A stretch of 64,000 bases of DNA from Malurus cyaneus samueli (GCA_009741485.1 CM019236.1:59495665-59559664), one strand, 5' to 3'; counted from the stretch's first letter, positions 50,101-62,646 are shown. Notes: generated by a model from the letters alone, not told the origin. A program made the numbers and translations.

Positions 50101-53100
50101 GGAGAAGAACAAGTAATGTAGGTTAAAGGTTGAAAAGCATGCATGTTCTTCTAAGATATCTCGAGACACAAAAAATGTCAACATGAGCAAGCTTATTCTG
50201 GTTAGTGGAATATGCAAGATTTGGCTCAGAGAAACGTTTTCTGAGATGAAACTGAAGGAAACAATTTGGCTTGCAGCTGTTGGTAGGAATTAAATACATT
50301 TGGCTCAAATATGTTTCAATCAAAAAATATAGAATATTTTGTTGCCAATAGAATAAAACAAATTAGATGGGAACTGGCATAAAGTCCAGGATGAAAAAAA
50401 AAAGCATAAAGCAAAATAATCATAGAGAAGTCTAGGAGCAATGCCAATGTACAAGTAGTGAAGGTTGCCAAAGAAAAGTGGGAATTTGCCCATTGCTCTC
50501 ATGCTGGATGGAAATAGAAGAAGAAGACCTTTTCAAATCCCATCTCTGTACCAGAACAGTAAAATACCAGACTTAGATTTATCAAAATATCTGTCTTCCT
50601 CATGACTCAAAAATGACTGTTAGGAGTCTCTTAGGAAACCACTCAGAGTGTATTGCTTTTGCAACATTCTTTCATTTATAGTTCTGGGGATTTTGGCTGA
50701 ACATTTTGATGCATAACAAGAATGATGCAATTTTATTTAGGGAATTCAAAAGCGCCTATGAAAATCATATGAAGGTTTACTGTATTCATAAATACTGCTT
50801 GACAACATCTTGTCTTTTTAATTGATTTTTGTTTATACTGATGGAAGGTGTAAACTATTAATTAATAAATTTTTAAAAATATGAACGTATAAAAAATGCA
50901 CAACATAATGAAGATGAATATATAAAAAATGCACAATGTATGACATGGCATTCCTGTGGCTGGGAATATTTAAGTCCCTGTCAACTACAGATCATCAGCT
51001 TGTGAAGATCAGGAAGATTATGTAGTCATTTCAGAGGGATAACTAAGTAAGCATCTCACCAACACTTTTCCCTAAAATCTAGGATATTTAATCCACTTAG
51101 CACATGTCAAACAACTTTTCACTGTAACTATCACTCCAAAAAGCACTGATGGTTGCTTACTCAGAGCCTGTGCACACCACTGACATGGTGACCCTTCCAT
51201 GTCTTTTCTACAGAAGATCACACAAGACATAACCAAAGGCAGCGAATAGCCTCCTCTGCTGTTCAGGAAGAAGGGACCTATTCCCATTCCCACCTGTAAG
51301 CAGTGCTAGGACATTTGGGGTAACTAACTGTTGGTGAGAGGTATAGCAAGGAAGACCATGTTATTTTTCCTAGTTGACAATGAATTTCTAAAGTTATGAT
51401 GATAGGGAATATTTGTGTATGCCAGGCAGAAAATGACTCATAAACTCATCTATTATTTTAACAGTTCCTTATAATTTGATCAAAATTCTACATAGGAAAT
51501 TTGTAAAGAATTTGATTTGTCATTTTTAGGGCTTATTTATGCTGTCCCAAATCACCTGATGTCAGGTGGCAGTCCACGCATTTCTTGTTATCTTCCTATA
51601 TGTAACAAGACAGTGAGCACTGTTGTGCATATTCACTAAGGAAAATATATCCTGCATTAAAATGTCATTTGTCATATATTAATTCAGATGACTGCCTGAA
51701 GATGTCTAAGATTTCATTGGCTGCAACAAGAGAGAAGGCACAGGAAAGCTCACTACAAATTCCTCCAGAATATTGCTATTTTTATTGTACCTCAGCTTGG
51801 CTTAACCCTAAATTGTAGGTTGGCCTGAATTCAGTGAAATGTCATTTTCACTTAGTTCAAAAGGGGATTATCCTGCTCACTGCCCACATCCAGGCAGGTG
51901 CACAGTCTGGAGATCTCGGTGGATGGCAGGCTATTTAGGTCTCTGCAAGGCAGTGGAACAGTAGACAATCCCCTGTGAATTCTAATTACGTGAGCTGCAA
52001 AGCAGTGGTAATGATGGATGTGGACAGCAGGCTTTCTCAGCATGTGACAGTCTGCTTTTATTAAATACGAAAAACCTGCAGCCTTGTCCACACATATCAT
52101 TGCTAATCTCAGTCAAGTGCCATCAGGCTGTTTCAAGTGGATTTGGGGTCCTGTTGCAGAACTACTTATGTAGCAGTGAACTTACCAGTATCATGGTATT
52201 TACATTTTATTTCTTATAAAATGTTGCCTTTTCCCAGTAGACACACCTATGAATTTTGGACAAAATAATTGCTGACAATATTTTATTGTTACTTATTGTT
52301 TTCTACTGACTGTGAACAAAATACAGGCCAGATTTCTTTGTGTTAATGAAACCAAATAAGAAATGGATCTGTACACCAGATCATTACAGCACTGAAAATT
52401 AAAGGCAGAGAAATGCTTTTTTATGGGGTCTATTCCACTGGAAAATGGTCATTTTCCATTGCAAATCAAATAACAAGACACTAGAAAGAGCAAGTTAGAA
52501 AGATCTACAGTAAACCTTAGACTAATAGTGAAGATTATGGACTATATCCATGGTGAATTCTTTTTGGTAAACTAATTGGTCAGTCATTTGTGATTCAAAA
52601 AAAAAATTATGCATGTCTCAGGGAGTATGAATTTTACAAGTTCTTTTGTTCTTTGTGTTTAGAAACATGACAGTCTTGGAAACAGGCTTTGGAGGCTAGC
52701 AGGTAAGGGTCATGACAGACTTAGTGTACTTGAGCATCCCAGCCCTCATGATCATTGATAAATATTATTTATTCTAAATGTTTTTCCTACACAATTTTTA
52801 GGCCAATTGAACAACTTGCCAAGGCACTTTTTCAGAGAGGAATGATACTAGTTTATAGCATCTTCCATCTAAGGTGTTTTGGGTCACTAGTGTTACACCT
52901 GAGGTGGTGTTACCACCAACCCAAAACATCACAGATGAAAGATGCTACATCCTTAAACCCCTTAAAAGTACAGTGTTAAAGAATAAATACATCCAACCCA
53001 TATTGCAGCACAAGAAAAAAAGAATTTAAAAAAAGGACTGCTCCTGTGTCATGTAGTTATGTTTTGTCCTACTGAAGACATTATGACTGGTCAATAGACA

Positions 53101-54440
53101 TTTATTTGCCATGCGTACCAGGTTTCCTTCACAAACACTGAATTCAGAAGTAGCTGCTCTTCCACAAAAGTTGACATAGGAGCTGTCCTGTGCAGCTGTG
53201 TCTCAGCAGGGTACTATAATGCAAGTCTGCGCAAGAACTTTGGAAAAATGTTGTTTGGCAAAGACATGTAGAAATGTAGGTGAGATTTCACTGGGATGCC
53301 CTTGATGGCTGCAGGGACCCTGGCTTCCCATAGCCCCTCAGCAGGGAGCCTATGGACACCAGTACCTCCTAGCCCAGCACAATCTATACTATTGCCTCTG
53401 ACCCAGAACCCCCACAGGTATGCAGCACATCTGAGATTCTGGAAGCAGAAGCAAGAGCTTGTAAATCCCAGGAGCTGCAGCTTGTCAGAGAGCTCTGCAG
53501 ATTACCTTCCCTGGTATAAACTAATTTCCAAGTTTTTCTAAAATTTGTCTGTGTGAGTTTTCTGTATATGCCAGTGTATAGTTAAAGGCCTTAAGGTCAA
53601 GGATGGCATAGCTAAACAGTCACACCAGTCACCCTTCTGAGTATACAAAAATGTGAACACAGAGGTAGTTGTCAGTGATCCACACTTGTAGCTATCTGTA
53701 AATGTATTTTAAATACAAATTCAACAATTAAAATTAAAGTTAAAAACAAACTTTTAATCAATTTGTTTCATGGACTGAAGTCTCTGTTTTTGGGATGCAT
53801 AATACAGAGAATGATTTTCAACATCACTCATTAGCCCTTTTGATGAATTTGAAAATGTTCCCATTAATTGCATTAGACCAAAATTGTTTTTTTCAATGCA
53901 TAATTAACTCTTTAACCAGCTGTTGTGATGAGTTCTTTGAGAAAAAGACATAAAAAGAGCTCATTAGGAAAGAAAAATCATTAAACCTAATTCCTGATTT
54001 CCTGCAAATGAATGTATTTCTCAGGGATACTTTCAAGGATGGAGAAAATATCACCAGGAGAAAAAGTACATCCCACAAGTAAAAAACAAAGGAAGTATGT
54101 TTTGAAAAAATGTCTTTCAATATAGGTTAGTATAGCAAGCAGGGAATGTGCAAGTGTTGCTTAAATGGATTTTATCCTTTACTGTTCATCATGGTATTCC
54201 CTAAAGTGTTCTGACACTTTGAACTTGTTACAGCTGGCACTCACAGCTGAAATGTGGTATGACAGATTGCACAACTTAATTTGACAAAATTTCTGATTTC
54301 TCTTGAAATGAAAAGGCAAAGACAACTCTGAAAAAGCAAACAAGACAAAGAAGAATAATGAGAGATGAAATCCACGTGCTCGTGTTTGAGACAAATGTTT
54401 TCAGAGAAAAAAAACGTTCCGAGAAACGTTTCCCCTGAAA
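47106..54440. other. Stretch without a supported gene
   Basis: Mostly A-T-rich. I searched the minus strand here for the conserved FAM81 core exon and did not find one. A small imperfect hairpin lies near 52874-52932. Confidence 0.45.
50888..50937. repeat. Short direct repeat
   Basis: 'tataaaaaatgcacaa' occurs twice, about 42 bases apart. A-T-rich intronic or intergenic DNA. Confidence 0.8.
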
Positions 54441-54589
54441 TGAAAATAATTTGATAATTTTTTTTCCCCCACCAACAGAGAAATATACTGGGCAAAAAAA
54501 GTGAAGAGAAAAAAAAAAGTAATTTATTAACACAGTGCCCAGAGGACACAGATAAAAAGTAACAGTGTTTCAAAAGAAAAAACCCCCCG

Positions 54590-54685
54590 CCACGCGGTGC
54601 CGACAAGATGGCGCCGCGACAAGATACAGGGTAATGGTTAGCTATTCAAAACCCCCCCACGCAGTGCCGACAAAATGGCGCCTCC
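54590..54685. promoter_or_regulatory. Paired YY1-like sites in the LTR
   Basis: Two copies of gccgacaa(g/a)atggcgcc about 68 bases apart (near 54600 and 54665). The aaRATGGCG core fits the YY1 consensus AANATGGCG. Binding is inferred from the motif only. Confidence 0.35.
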
Positions 54686-54973
54686 GTCCCCGGGAAAAAA
54701 AGAAACAAAAAGAAAAACAAACCACGTGGCCGTTTCTTGTAACAGTGGCAAAAAGAAAAAAAAAAAAACCAAGAAACCTGTACTACAGTCTTTCTGCTGC
54801 CAGCCCGGTTCCCTTCCACAATCCTGAGGAGGTGAAACCGCGCGGTTTTTCTCCCGGAGAGGCAGACGGGGGTCTGAGGAGAGCTGCCGAAGCTAACAGC
54901 CGAAACTGTAACAGTGTAACTGCTGTAACTGGTAACTTCTGCGAGCAGAAGGACTCCCACGGAGAGAAAGCTG

Positions 54974-55055
54974 AGCCAGAGCGGAGCTGGAAAAAAAACT
55001 AGCCAGAGCGGAGCTGGAAAAAGCTAGCCAGAGCGGAGCTGGAAAAAAGCTAGCC
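54974..55055. repeat. Tandem repeat, 3 copies of 25-27 bases
   Basis: Units begin agccagagcggagctggaaa at 54974, 55001 and 55026, with a partial fourth at 55052. They differ only in the A-run length. Inside the GC-rich LTR. Confidence 0.9.
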
Positions 55056-56528
55056 TGTGTGGCAGCGCTGCCTTTTTAAACCGGCCGCGCTGCCTTTCCC
55101 AGCAGCCCATGCGGCTTCTTCCTGGTTACACTTAAAGAGACAGTGTATCTTTTGGGCGTATATACCAACAGAAAGGAATACAGAACAAAATTGGCACAAA
55201 AATCAGCCCAAGACACACAGTTAAGAATAAAGAGAAAAAGGCGGTGAGTAATTACAGTGCTTGGAAGGATTAGTGGGAATGAAATGATGGAAAGGGTATT
55301 TGGGTGGTAAGAGCTTTTGCAATGATAAAAGTATCATCACAAAAATTTGGTATTTGAGTATAAAGGCAGCTTGCCCAGCCTCCCTATTTTGGGATGATGC
55401 TGGAAAATCTTATCATGCTGTAGGACAGAGCTATAACTCAGTACAAGTATGTAGCTTTGAATCCCTATTGTATCCCAATACTGCACATAATGGCCAGAAG
55501 AAGAAAACAAATATTCACTTTGCTGCTTCATGGGGACGGGCAGAAGGAAGGAATCTCATTGGGTAAGATTGTTATCCTGCAGCTACTAGATGCATAGGAA
55601 CAGCAAGGGCAGCAGTGTATTAATCTTGAAATACCAAATCCCTCCTATGAGATCATAAGGTGTGGAAAGTCTTTCAAGTAAAACAGTAATTTCTTGTTTC
55701 CTTACGAATTTGGTAAAAGAGTGAGTGCTAAGGAAGCCTCTTGCATGTAGCACAACCAAACCTGTTTGGTCCTAGAATAGAGAATCCATGCTTATTTTCT
55801 ATATGCTAGGTACTGTGGCTTTTTATACAATTCAGAAGTCCTGCCATAAATAACCCGGACAACCAGGGTGACTCTTTTCAGGTAAAGGTGTGGGGCTGAT
55901 ACCTTATACTCCTAGCCCAGCTATCAGAGAACTGTTATGCTTTTCAGTTCTCTTCAAATCCAGTTCTTGCCCAGCAGAAAACACTGTACAAAGTGTGTGG
56001 AAGCACAGGAACACCCTCTTAACTCCTGTGTTTCCTCTGTATATGCATAAATATACATAAATATAGATGGTAAAATTACACACATTTAGTGAAAAAAAGT
56101 GCTTTTATAGTTCTTTGTTTTTAAAGAAACATTGTTTACCATGTTTGTGATTCTGGGATTCTGTGGTTTTTTCATTATGATGAAATTTTTTTTTTACTTG
56201 TAATATTCCCACTACAGATGACATCAATTAAGATCACCAAGCAAAAAAAAAATCATCTTACACAGACTTCTTCTCCTTTTTTTTTATATAGTTTAAACTA
56301 TTTTTTTTTCAGCTACTCTACTCTTTTTAAATTTCTGGTTTTCCAACTCAAGTTCTCTGACCATAATTTTTCAAAGGATTTCTTAAATTATTTGATCAAA
56401 ATAAGAATGCTACTCTGCAAAGTAACAGACAAGGATTGGTAATACTTCATTACTGTGTAGCTGGTAAATTTGCTTTCAATAGCTTTGCAAGTAAAATAAA
56501 TTTTATGCTTTTCAAAAAATTAATTTAC

Positions 56529-56601
56529 CTGAATTGAATTATGAGGCTGCTTCAGATCAGGCCCTCTTCTGGCAGAGACTATAGGTTGAGACAGCAATTC
56601 A
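56529..56601 (-). CDS. FAM81B: FAM81B N-terminal exon 3 candidate
   Basis: A 73-nt exon between strong minus-strand acceptor tttattgcatttcag and donor gtaaat. Its only open phase (one base, then ELLSQPIVSARRGPDLKQPH and NSIQ) is exactly what the previous exon, ending in AG, requires. The sequence is not recognisable as a domain. Assignment to FAM81B is by position and phase. Confidence 0.5.
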
Positions 56602-58548
56602 CTGAAATGCAATAAAAAAAGGAATAAAGAAATATCTAATAACAGCAGCAAGATTTATTAAAAAATTAACTTTGACACGAAAAGAGAAGGTGCTTTACAT
56701 ATACAAAAGGTGTTCTTCCCCTCAGCCTAGTTTTGTATGGTTGTTGGGACAAAGACAAGATTGTAAAGAGATGCAGAAGAGATAAAGAATCGGCTCACAA
56801 GGACAACAGAAATGCTGAAATACTGAAGTTTTGAAGTAGGAAATAGTTTTATATTTGTGTGTTCTGTTGAAATACTTAAAATCAATCAGGAAAATGTCAG
56901 AGCTAGACCTATCAATTCCACCACTTTATAAAAGCATCAGATGACTTTCTGCAAGGTAGCCGTGAGTTACTGCAACTGCGACATGCCCCTGTGATTCACA
57001 CACGATGCACAAGCCCACCTCAACGATGCTTCACAATTTAACAGATGTGAATGGAACAGTAACTTTCAGCAATGATGAAGTGCTTCTTCCTGAGGCTTTA
57101 GAGTATACCATAGTGCAGAAAATTGTTCAGTCAGAAGCTAAAAGGTTTTTCAGCTTCATTTTAAGAGCTTGTCTCAGACATATTCACAGATGTAAAACCA
57201 TATATGAAAAACTGTAGTAACTACAACAGTTGCTTAAACACAATTGCTTTGGTTTTGTCTTTTATTGGTGCCTTTTGGTACAAGACAAGAAGTTAGCCCT
57301 GTGACAAAAAACATTTCAGATCAGTAATGAGTATAAAGGAGAAGCTGTAGTTCTAATACCACTTCAAGGAGAACAGGTGCTGAATTATTGATTGTGTATG
57401 ACAAATTTCTAGATTAACTGGTTAGAAGGCATTTAAATTGCAGCTACGAAAGAAGGTTATGTGAGAATGTACTTACCCAGGATTCAACACGTAAAATGCA
57501 GTGCACGTTTTGCGCCTTGGGCTACACAGACCTCACAAAGGTGTTATCTATCCCTTGTAGACCACTTCCATGACACTGATCAGCTTCCTAATATTTTTAT
57601 TTGAAAATTCCAGGAGTCATTCCTAAGTGGTAATAAGAGATTGAGATATTCAGACTACAATTTCTCAAATGAGAAGAGGAGACAAATTTGTTCATAGTAA
57701 GAGATTGCTAAAGATTCAAGGGACTGGTGTCAGCTTCATGATGCCCAAAAAAATTATTTCTGTTCTCATAAGGACTCTCATACCTTCCAGTGCATAGAAT
57801 GTAGACACTAAATACAAAACCATTTTAAAATTCAGAAGTATGGAAAACTTACAGAACTTCTTTTAGGTTAACTTTATGCATAATAAATCTCGGGCTTATA
57901 ACCAGTTAATGGCATTAATAATGGGCTATGAATTCCCCCATTTCTCATCACATGTCTTCCTCCAACGTTGAGATTGCAAAAATTGTTATACTCCCATTGC
58001 CCAAATCATACCAGTTCTGTTGCTCAACAAAGACTTTTTCAGATCTCTGAGACTTACCATCTTTTGTGCTGAGGTCTCAGTGTGGCTTGCAGGTTGGGAG
58101 TTCACACATGCAAATAAAGTGTGCAAATACAAACTAATAGACAACCAGTCTGACATTTTTAATGCTCAAATCAAAAACAATAATAAAATATGTGTGTTAC
58201 ATCAATTTTTTTAGAAGTTTACATCTGCAAGCAGGTAATTATGTAATAAACTACTACTGCTTGCATCTGTCATTTAAAAATGAAATGCAAAAGAGTACCG
58301 AGAAAACACGATATTGCACTTATGGCTCTGAAAATCTATCTGTTGATGAACATTAAATTTGCCATCTGTTTTCTGCACCATAGGTGACTTTGCAAGCCCT
58401 CAAAAATGAGTTTTGTTTGGGCATTTGCAGAATCCTGTGCACCAGATGGCTTTTTTATTGAACTTGGCTCTCAAGTAGCTGGCCACAAATTAATATGCAT
58501 TTTATCAATGCTTAAAACTGTTTATCATGTTAAGTGACTGTAGCTTAC

Positions 58549-58622
58549 CTTTGAAATTTTTCACTCCTTTTTGATGATGAGCGCTTTCCTCTGTCATTCA
58601 ATTTAATAAATGCATTTACAGA
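58549..58622 (-). CDS. FAM81B: FAM81B N-terminal exon 2 candidate
   Basis: Donor gtaagc is strong. The acceptor choice (tttttcgaag) is set by phase with the exon before. It reads SVNAFIKLNDRGKRSSSKRS then EKFQ. KSxAF and RG spacing loosely recalls human KSHAFLPIIPNTQRG. Alternatively an ATG at 58634-58632 opens the same frame (MPNFSKSVNAF), with an in-frame TAG further upstream, and could be a start in an alternative transcript. Confidence 0.5.
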
Positions 58623-59490
58623 CTTCGAAAAATTTGGCATCAGAAAATACATGGTAAAAGTAAATGAACAAATCAAATGCTATGAGCTTCTTATTGAAGG
58701 TCTGAAAGAGAAAATGAAAACAAATTAAAAATTGTATTAGACAGTTTTAAGTAAAAAAAAAACCAAACTATTATTTGCGTCTTTGTCCACTCAAAGTATT
58801 CTGAAAGTGTGATCATATTTTTAAAGCATTTCACTAAATCAGAGATAGGAAATAGAGACACCACCTTAGGGAAAAATGGAGCAATGTGGCTGGAAAATAG
58901 AATTGGTCCATCAAGACCATAAAGATTTGCTTTCCAGGAGCCTAGGTAATCATTGGGAACAATTTCCAACTTGTTGTCTGTTGCAGTTTATCCGAATGGA
59001 CACCTACATTTCACATTGGCTGATTTACATCGACTACAGATGCTGGCATTAGTAGTTAAGTATTTAATTATCTATTTCCACATATGCATTCCATCAGGAT
59101 AAATTTAGGATTGTATTTTAAGACTGCCAGCTGCAATTATATCTAGGTCAGGAGTTTTACTTTTGTCTGCAGTTGCATGTTTTATGTTCACAGTGAATAC
59201 TGTGGACCTAGACTTGCTCTGAAAAAAACAGTTTAATTTTATCAGATTATGTATCTATTGTTCAGGAATGGGCCTGTGGAATATGTTACTAAATAGATTG
59301 GAAGCACACTTCAAAAATGTGACAGGAATCAGGGGTTTTTTTTGCATCCCCTTCTTTGTAGTAACAAGCAACAGTTTTTAAAGAGTGACTTACAAAAGAC
59401 TCAAAATAAGCCCATTGCCTTTTACTGTTAATAACCATCTGTTTAATCCGCAAAGCTATGGATGCAAGGTATGCGTTTTTATATATTCTC

Positions 59491-59550
59491 TAATAAATAA
59501 ATAAATATACACACACACACACACATACATATACATACATGTATATATTT
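59491..59550. repeat. Compound microsatellite (AAAT)n-(AC)n-(AT)-rich
   Basis: A run of taaa units, then about 8.5 AC units (59509-59525), then acat/atat units. Lies just downstream (minus strand) of the first FAM81B exon. Confidence 0.9.
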
Positions 59551-59855
59551 CCAGAGTGTAACACAGCCTCGGTGTGCAGTGTATTCTTGTCTTTTCTCAC
59601 ACTCACACATTACAGGGAATTAGCAGTGGTAAGCTGCTCTGTCCACCGAAGCTCTCTGGCTATTACCACAGACAGCCAGATAAAAAGCAATGCCAGTGTT
59701 AGTTGTCTGTGACAGAAATTATTCTTCCCAAAGAGGCTTTAGTGTTTTAGACACATCTATGTATCTTAATTTTTTATTACCTTTCCTAGAAATTTGACTC
59801 ACAAATTACCCAGTGCCTGCCTTCTCCACCTCTTCTTTTTAGCTTAATAACTTAC

Positions 59856-59975
59856 CACAGATTCTTTCTGTTGCTTTGTAGTCTTATTGCTCTCTGCTTC
59901 TTTTTCACTGGATTCTGCCTCATGAGCACTGAATTTTCTTTCTTGTTGCATTTTGTCTTCCTCATTTGGAATCAT
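59856..59975 (-). CDS. FAM81B: FAM81B first coding exon candidate
   Basis: From ATG (59975-59973) to donor gtaagt gives exactly 40 codons: MIPNEEDKMQQERKFSAHEA, ESSEKEAESNKTTKQQKESV. Acidic, Lys-rich and low-complexity, like the disordered N-terminus of FAM81B. An in-frame TAA lies upstream near 60.05 kb, so this ATG is the best start. No clear TATA box or CpG island is seen in the next 200 bases. Confidence 0.5.
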
Positions 59976-60049
59976 GGTAGATGAATAACATTTGAAACTG
60001 AGGTTATGAATCCCACCTGACTTAACACAAACTTTAGGCAAAATTTATT

Positions 60050-62177
60050 TGCCCAATTTGCCTGCATGTTGTAATAGGATTTGTTTTGAAGAACATTCTT
60101 TAAAAGAACCCAGCCTCCAAATTACTGCCTGGAATGATTATTTATCATCCCCATGATAATGCAGAATTATCATGTGTATTGGCTTTTTTTTTTTTTTTAC
60201 TCTATCAAATGCTCCCAGTGGAACAATATCCAAAGACACTTTCACAGAAACAGTTGATACAGAATTGTTTGGTCATGTTTGTGGTAAAGACTGGGCTATC
60301 TCCTGTCTTGTTTGAACTAGTGGTAAAACAATTTTTAGATTACTATGGTTCTGTTATTATTGATTTGTGTTGACTGACTTTGAGATGTTGAAATCATGAA
60401 AATCATGTTGAACTATCAAATAATTAAGAACATCAAGTTCTTTCCCTCAGAAAGCTGTAATATCCACCCAATACCATACAGGATAGACCTGGAGTTGACT
60501 ACGTATATTACCCTGAATGTTGTGTTCATCTTTGCAATCATTGCTAATTTCTAAATGGGGCTATATCAGATTTTTGTAAGATTCCTGATACAGAAGTAGT
60601 TTATAAGCCAAGTACCTGTGTTTATCTTCCATGTCAAATAAAGTAAAACTGAAGTTCTTTTACTTTTTTCAGAGCAGCACAATGCTGCAGTGTTTTAGAC
60701 AAGTAAAGAAGACTCTTTTTTACTAGTGTTTTATGAAAAAATGTATTTGTGGCTTATAGAAAAATACATTAAGGAGACATGATGAAAACCTTCTTGATTT
60801 CCAACCTTAGTCACTTAATGAGCCAGTAAATGTTCTCCTTTCTCAGATTAAATGCCATCCCAAAGGAGACATAAATTATAGCGAAACTACAGAATATTAA
60901 AAAGCTGACTCAAAAGCCAGAGGGCAAAGAGAAAATATCCAAAATAACAGCAGGCTGATCAAGGTCAAAAGTAGAATAATTCTTTAAAAATCGTATTATA
61001 AACACTATAAAACAACCCAAATCAGAAAGCAATTTTGTACCAATTATTTTTTTTAAAAAAAAATGTTGTTAGAGTTACTAGTTATGATCTTAACACAAGG
61101 ATTGAAGTTTTACTAAATACATTACCTTCTCTGGCATTGCATTGGAACATGTATTCACATTTTATTGCAGTTCCATTACTAAAATAAAAGCAGGCATCTG
61201 AGGGATGTTTATTTACAACATTATTTCCAATTTCCCTGCTCTAAACTACAACACAAGGTGCAAGATAGGCTTAACAGTAACAACTTCACAGTTTCGTGAA
61301 TAACTACAGGATTTCCAGAAGGCAAGCATGTGTGGGAGTAGACACAGCCAACACATGAGAAGTGTTTTCTCATCTCTGACCAGAGAGGAGGAGAAGCACT
61401 GTCTTTTCTTATCCCCATAACCTACTGGAGGCTTGGTCATCTGACACTTGGTGCTGCCTGAATTACTGACAAGTGGTTCTTGCTCTAGCATAATCTGCAC
61501 TGGCGTTATTTCACCTGTTAATGTCCTGTAGCATATGAAGCAGTTTAATTGATCTCTAAATCTGTCTCAGTCCTGGCATATTCCTAGTGAAGCTCTTTAG
61601 GTGTGGGGCACCTAAGGATGAGAGATTATGGCAGGGATGGGGAATGGACCTGCTCTGAAAATCTCTGTCTCAACCTACAACACATGTTCAGTGAGAAGCA
61701 AAGAAAGAGGCTGTTATAAACACATATTATAGTGTTGGCTTTTGCAAATATTTAGATGGGTGCTATCCATACAATGTTGCCTTTTTTGCATGTAGTTTAG
61801 TTATGCAGACATGGTGGTGAAATAATCACTGGTGGTTTTGATTTTTCTTTTGTAACTCAGATACAGTTATAATACAGCTGATGTTGTTGTTTTAGGGTAC
61901 TTGTGGTTAACTTACAATGACTGAACTGTTATGGCTTGTAACCTAAACATTTCCATAAAAGATTTTTTCTCACATTTTAATAAAACTGTACACAAACTGC
62001 AAAGAGAGCCACTAAGACTGAATTGTGCCCTGGCTGCACTGCACTGACCAAAAAGATAAGAAGAAAAGAATGCATGAGAAAAGGATCGCAGTTTAACACC
62101 TTTTGGCTATAGACTGTTAAATCAGCAAAGACCCTGACAGCAAAAACGTGGGGCGGAAGGAAGAGGGGCTTTGGAAT
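60050..62177. other. Upstream flank of FAM81B
   Basis: No coding evidence. No clear CpG island or TATA promoter is visible. By known synteny the next gene outward would be MCTP1, which does not appear inside the window. Confidence 0.45.
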
Positions 62178-62646
62178 GTGTTGTGTAGAAGCCATTTGGC
62201 TAGAGGAGGTGTGGAATGTCCGTCCACTGCTGCGCAAAGGAACCTGGCTGATGGGACTCCCAGCCTTCAGACAATCATATCTACATGGACAGCCCAGGGG
62301 TGTCGTGACCCATCAGGGGCCCCTGCTATGGACACTTCCATATCAACAATGACCATCTGCTGAAACTTCGGAATAGGAATCATAAACATCATCACTGCCC
62401 CTGCTCTAGAAGGGCGGATCCATGTTAAACAGTTCCTGGAAAGGTTTGAATATGCATAAATGCCTATGAATAAACATGAGGCTGATGCAATACGAAATAT
62501 ATTTAAAGATGTCTCCTGTCAATAGCAGGCGTGCCTCGGGCAGATCGCCTAGCACGCAGCGTTGTATCCTTTTGCTTTCATGTACCCTGTTGTCGTTTAT
62601 TAAAACCTTTTAAATTTTAACAGGAGGGCGAACTTCATTTTTCACA
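62178..62646 (+). mobile_element. Solo LTR, ERVL-like
   Basis: Plus-oriented. An upstream block with tgtgtagaagccatttgg is followed by an A-T-rich TATA-like 'gaaatatatttaaag', the block 'gtgcctcgggcagatcgcct' and 'agcacgcagcgttgt', then 'gtcgtttattaaaaccttt' with a poly(A)-like signal and an end near 'catttttcaca'. These are typical of avian ERVL-type LTRs. The left edge is uncertain, and no internal genes are seen. Confidence 0.6.

Larger units (their letters stand above)
54441..55170 (-). mobile_element. GC-rich solo LTR with tandem repeats
   Basis: On the minus strand it starts tgttggtatatacg (55170), has a TATA-like ggtttaaaaagg near 55080, three 25-27-base repeats, two copies of a gccgacaaratggcgcc block and an AATAAA at 54526-54521. 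Possible ends TG..CA are flanked by gaaa on both sides (54437-54440 and 55171-55174), consistent with a 4-base target duplication, though that could be chance. No retroviral coding sequence is seen, so I call a solo LTR. The 145-codon plus-strand ORF inside it is incidental. Confidence 0.5.
27962..59975 (-). pseudogene. FAM81B: FAM81B-like coiled-coil gene, probably degraded
   Basis: Minus-strand exon candidates in order: 59975-59856, 58622-58549, 56601-56529, about 46905-46745, 37687-37620, 34201-34121, 30577-30328 and 28093-27962. Identity rests on two points. The C-terminal pieces match human FAM81B as I remember it (EEKL..LS and LEKxK(I/V)QK patterns in the right order), and FAM81B is the expected convergent neighbour of SKIC3. 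FAM81 proteins are about 370-450 aa, coiled-coil and of poorly known function. I infer decay because the 30.4 kb exon has a stop and frameshift, the 34.1 kb block has a stop, and I cannot find the exon for the conserved core (human ARTIAFLLEQAFRIKEDI). A working gene with alternative splicing, or local assembly errors, remains possible. Confidence 0.5.

Noticed and set aside
52790..52979. A plus-strand ORF after a ttttag acceptor-like site
   Set aside because: No recognisable protein. The region holds an imperfect inverted repeat and no donor or partner exon.
53480..53560. A short minus-strand exon-like block (KNLEISLYQGK) with donor gtaatc
   Set aside because: Too short, poor acceptor, and no match to the missing FAM81 core.
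54565..55002. A 145-codon plus-strand ORF
   Set aside because: It lies wholly inside the LTR, is antisense to it, is very Lys/Arg-rich from A-rich runs, and shows no known domain.
57477..57545. A possible minus-strand exon with donor gtaagt near 57.48 kb
   Set aside because: The donor is good, but no convincing acceptor or recognisable peptide is found, and the neighbouring FAM81B exons join in phase without it.
59844..60041. A longer FAM81B first exon starting near 60041
   Set aside because: That upstream start would be TTG, directly after an in-frame TAA. The first ATG is at 59975.
61977..62237. A minus-strand 86-codon ORF
   Set aside because: It runs antisense into the ERVL-like LTR edge and has no independent support.
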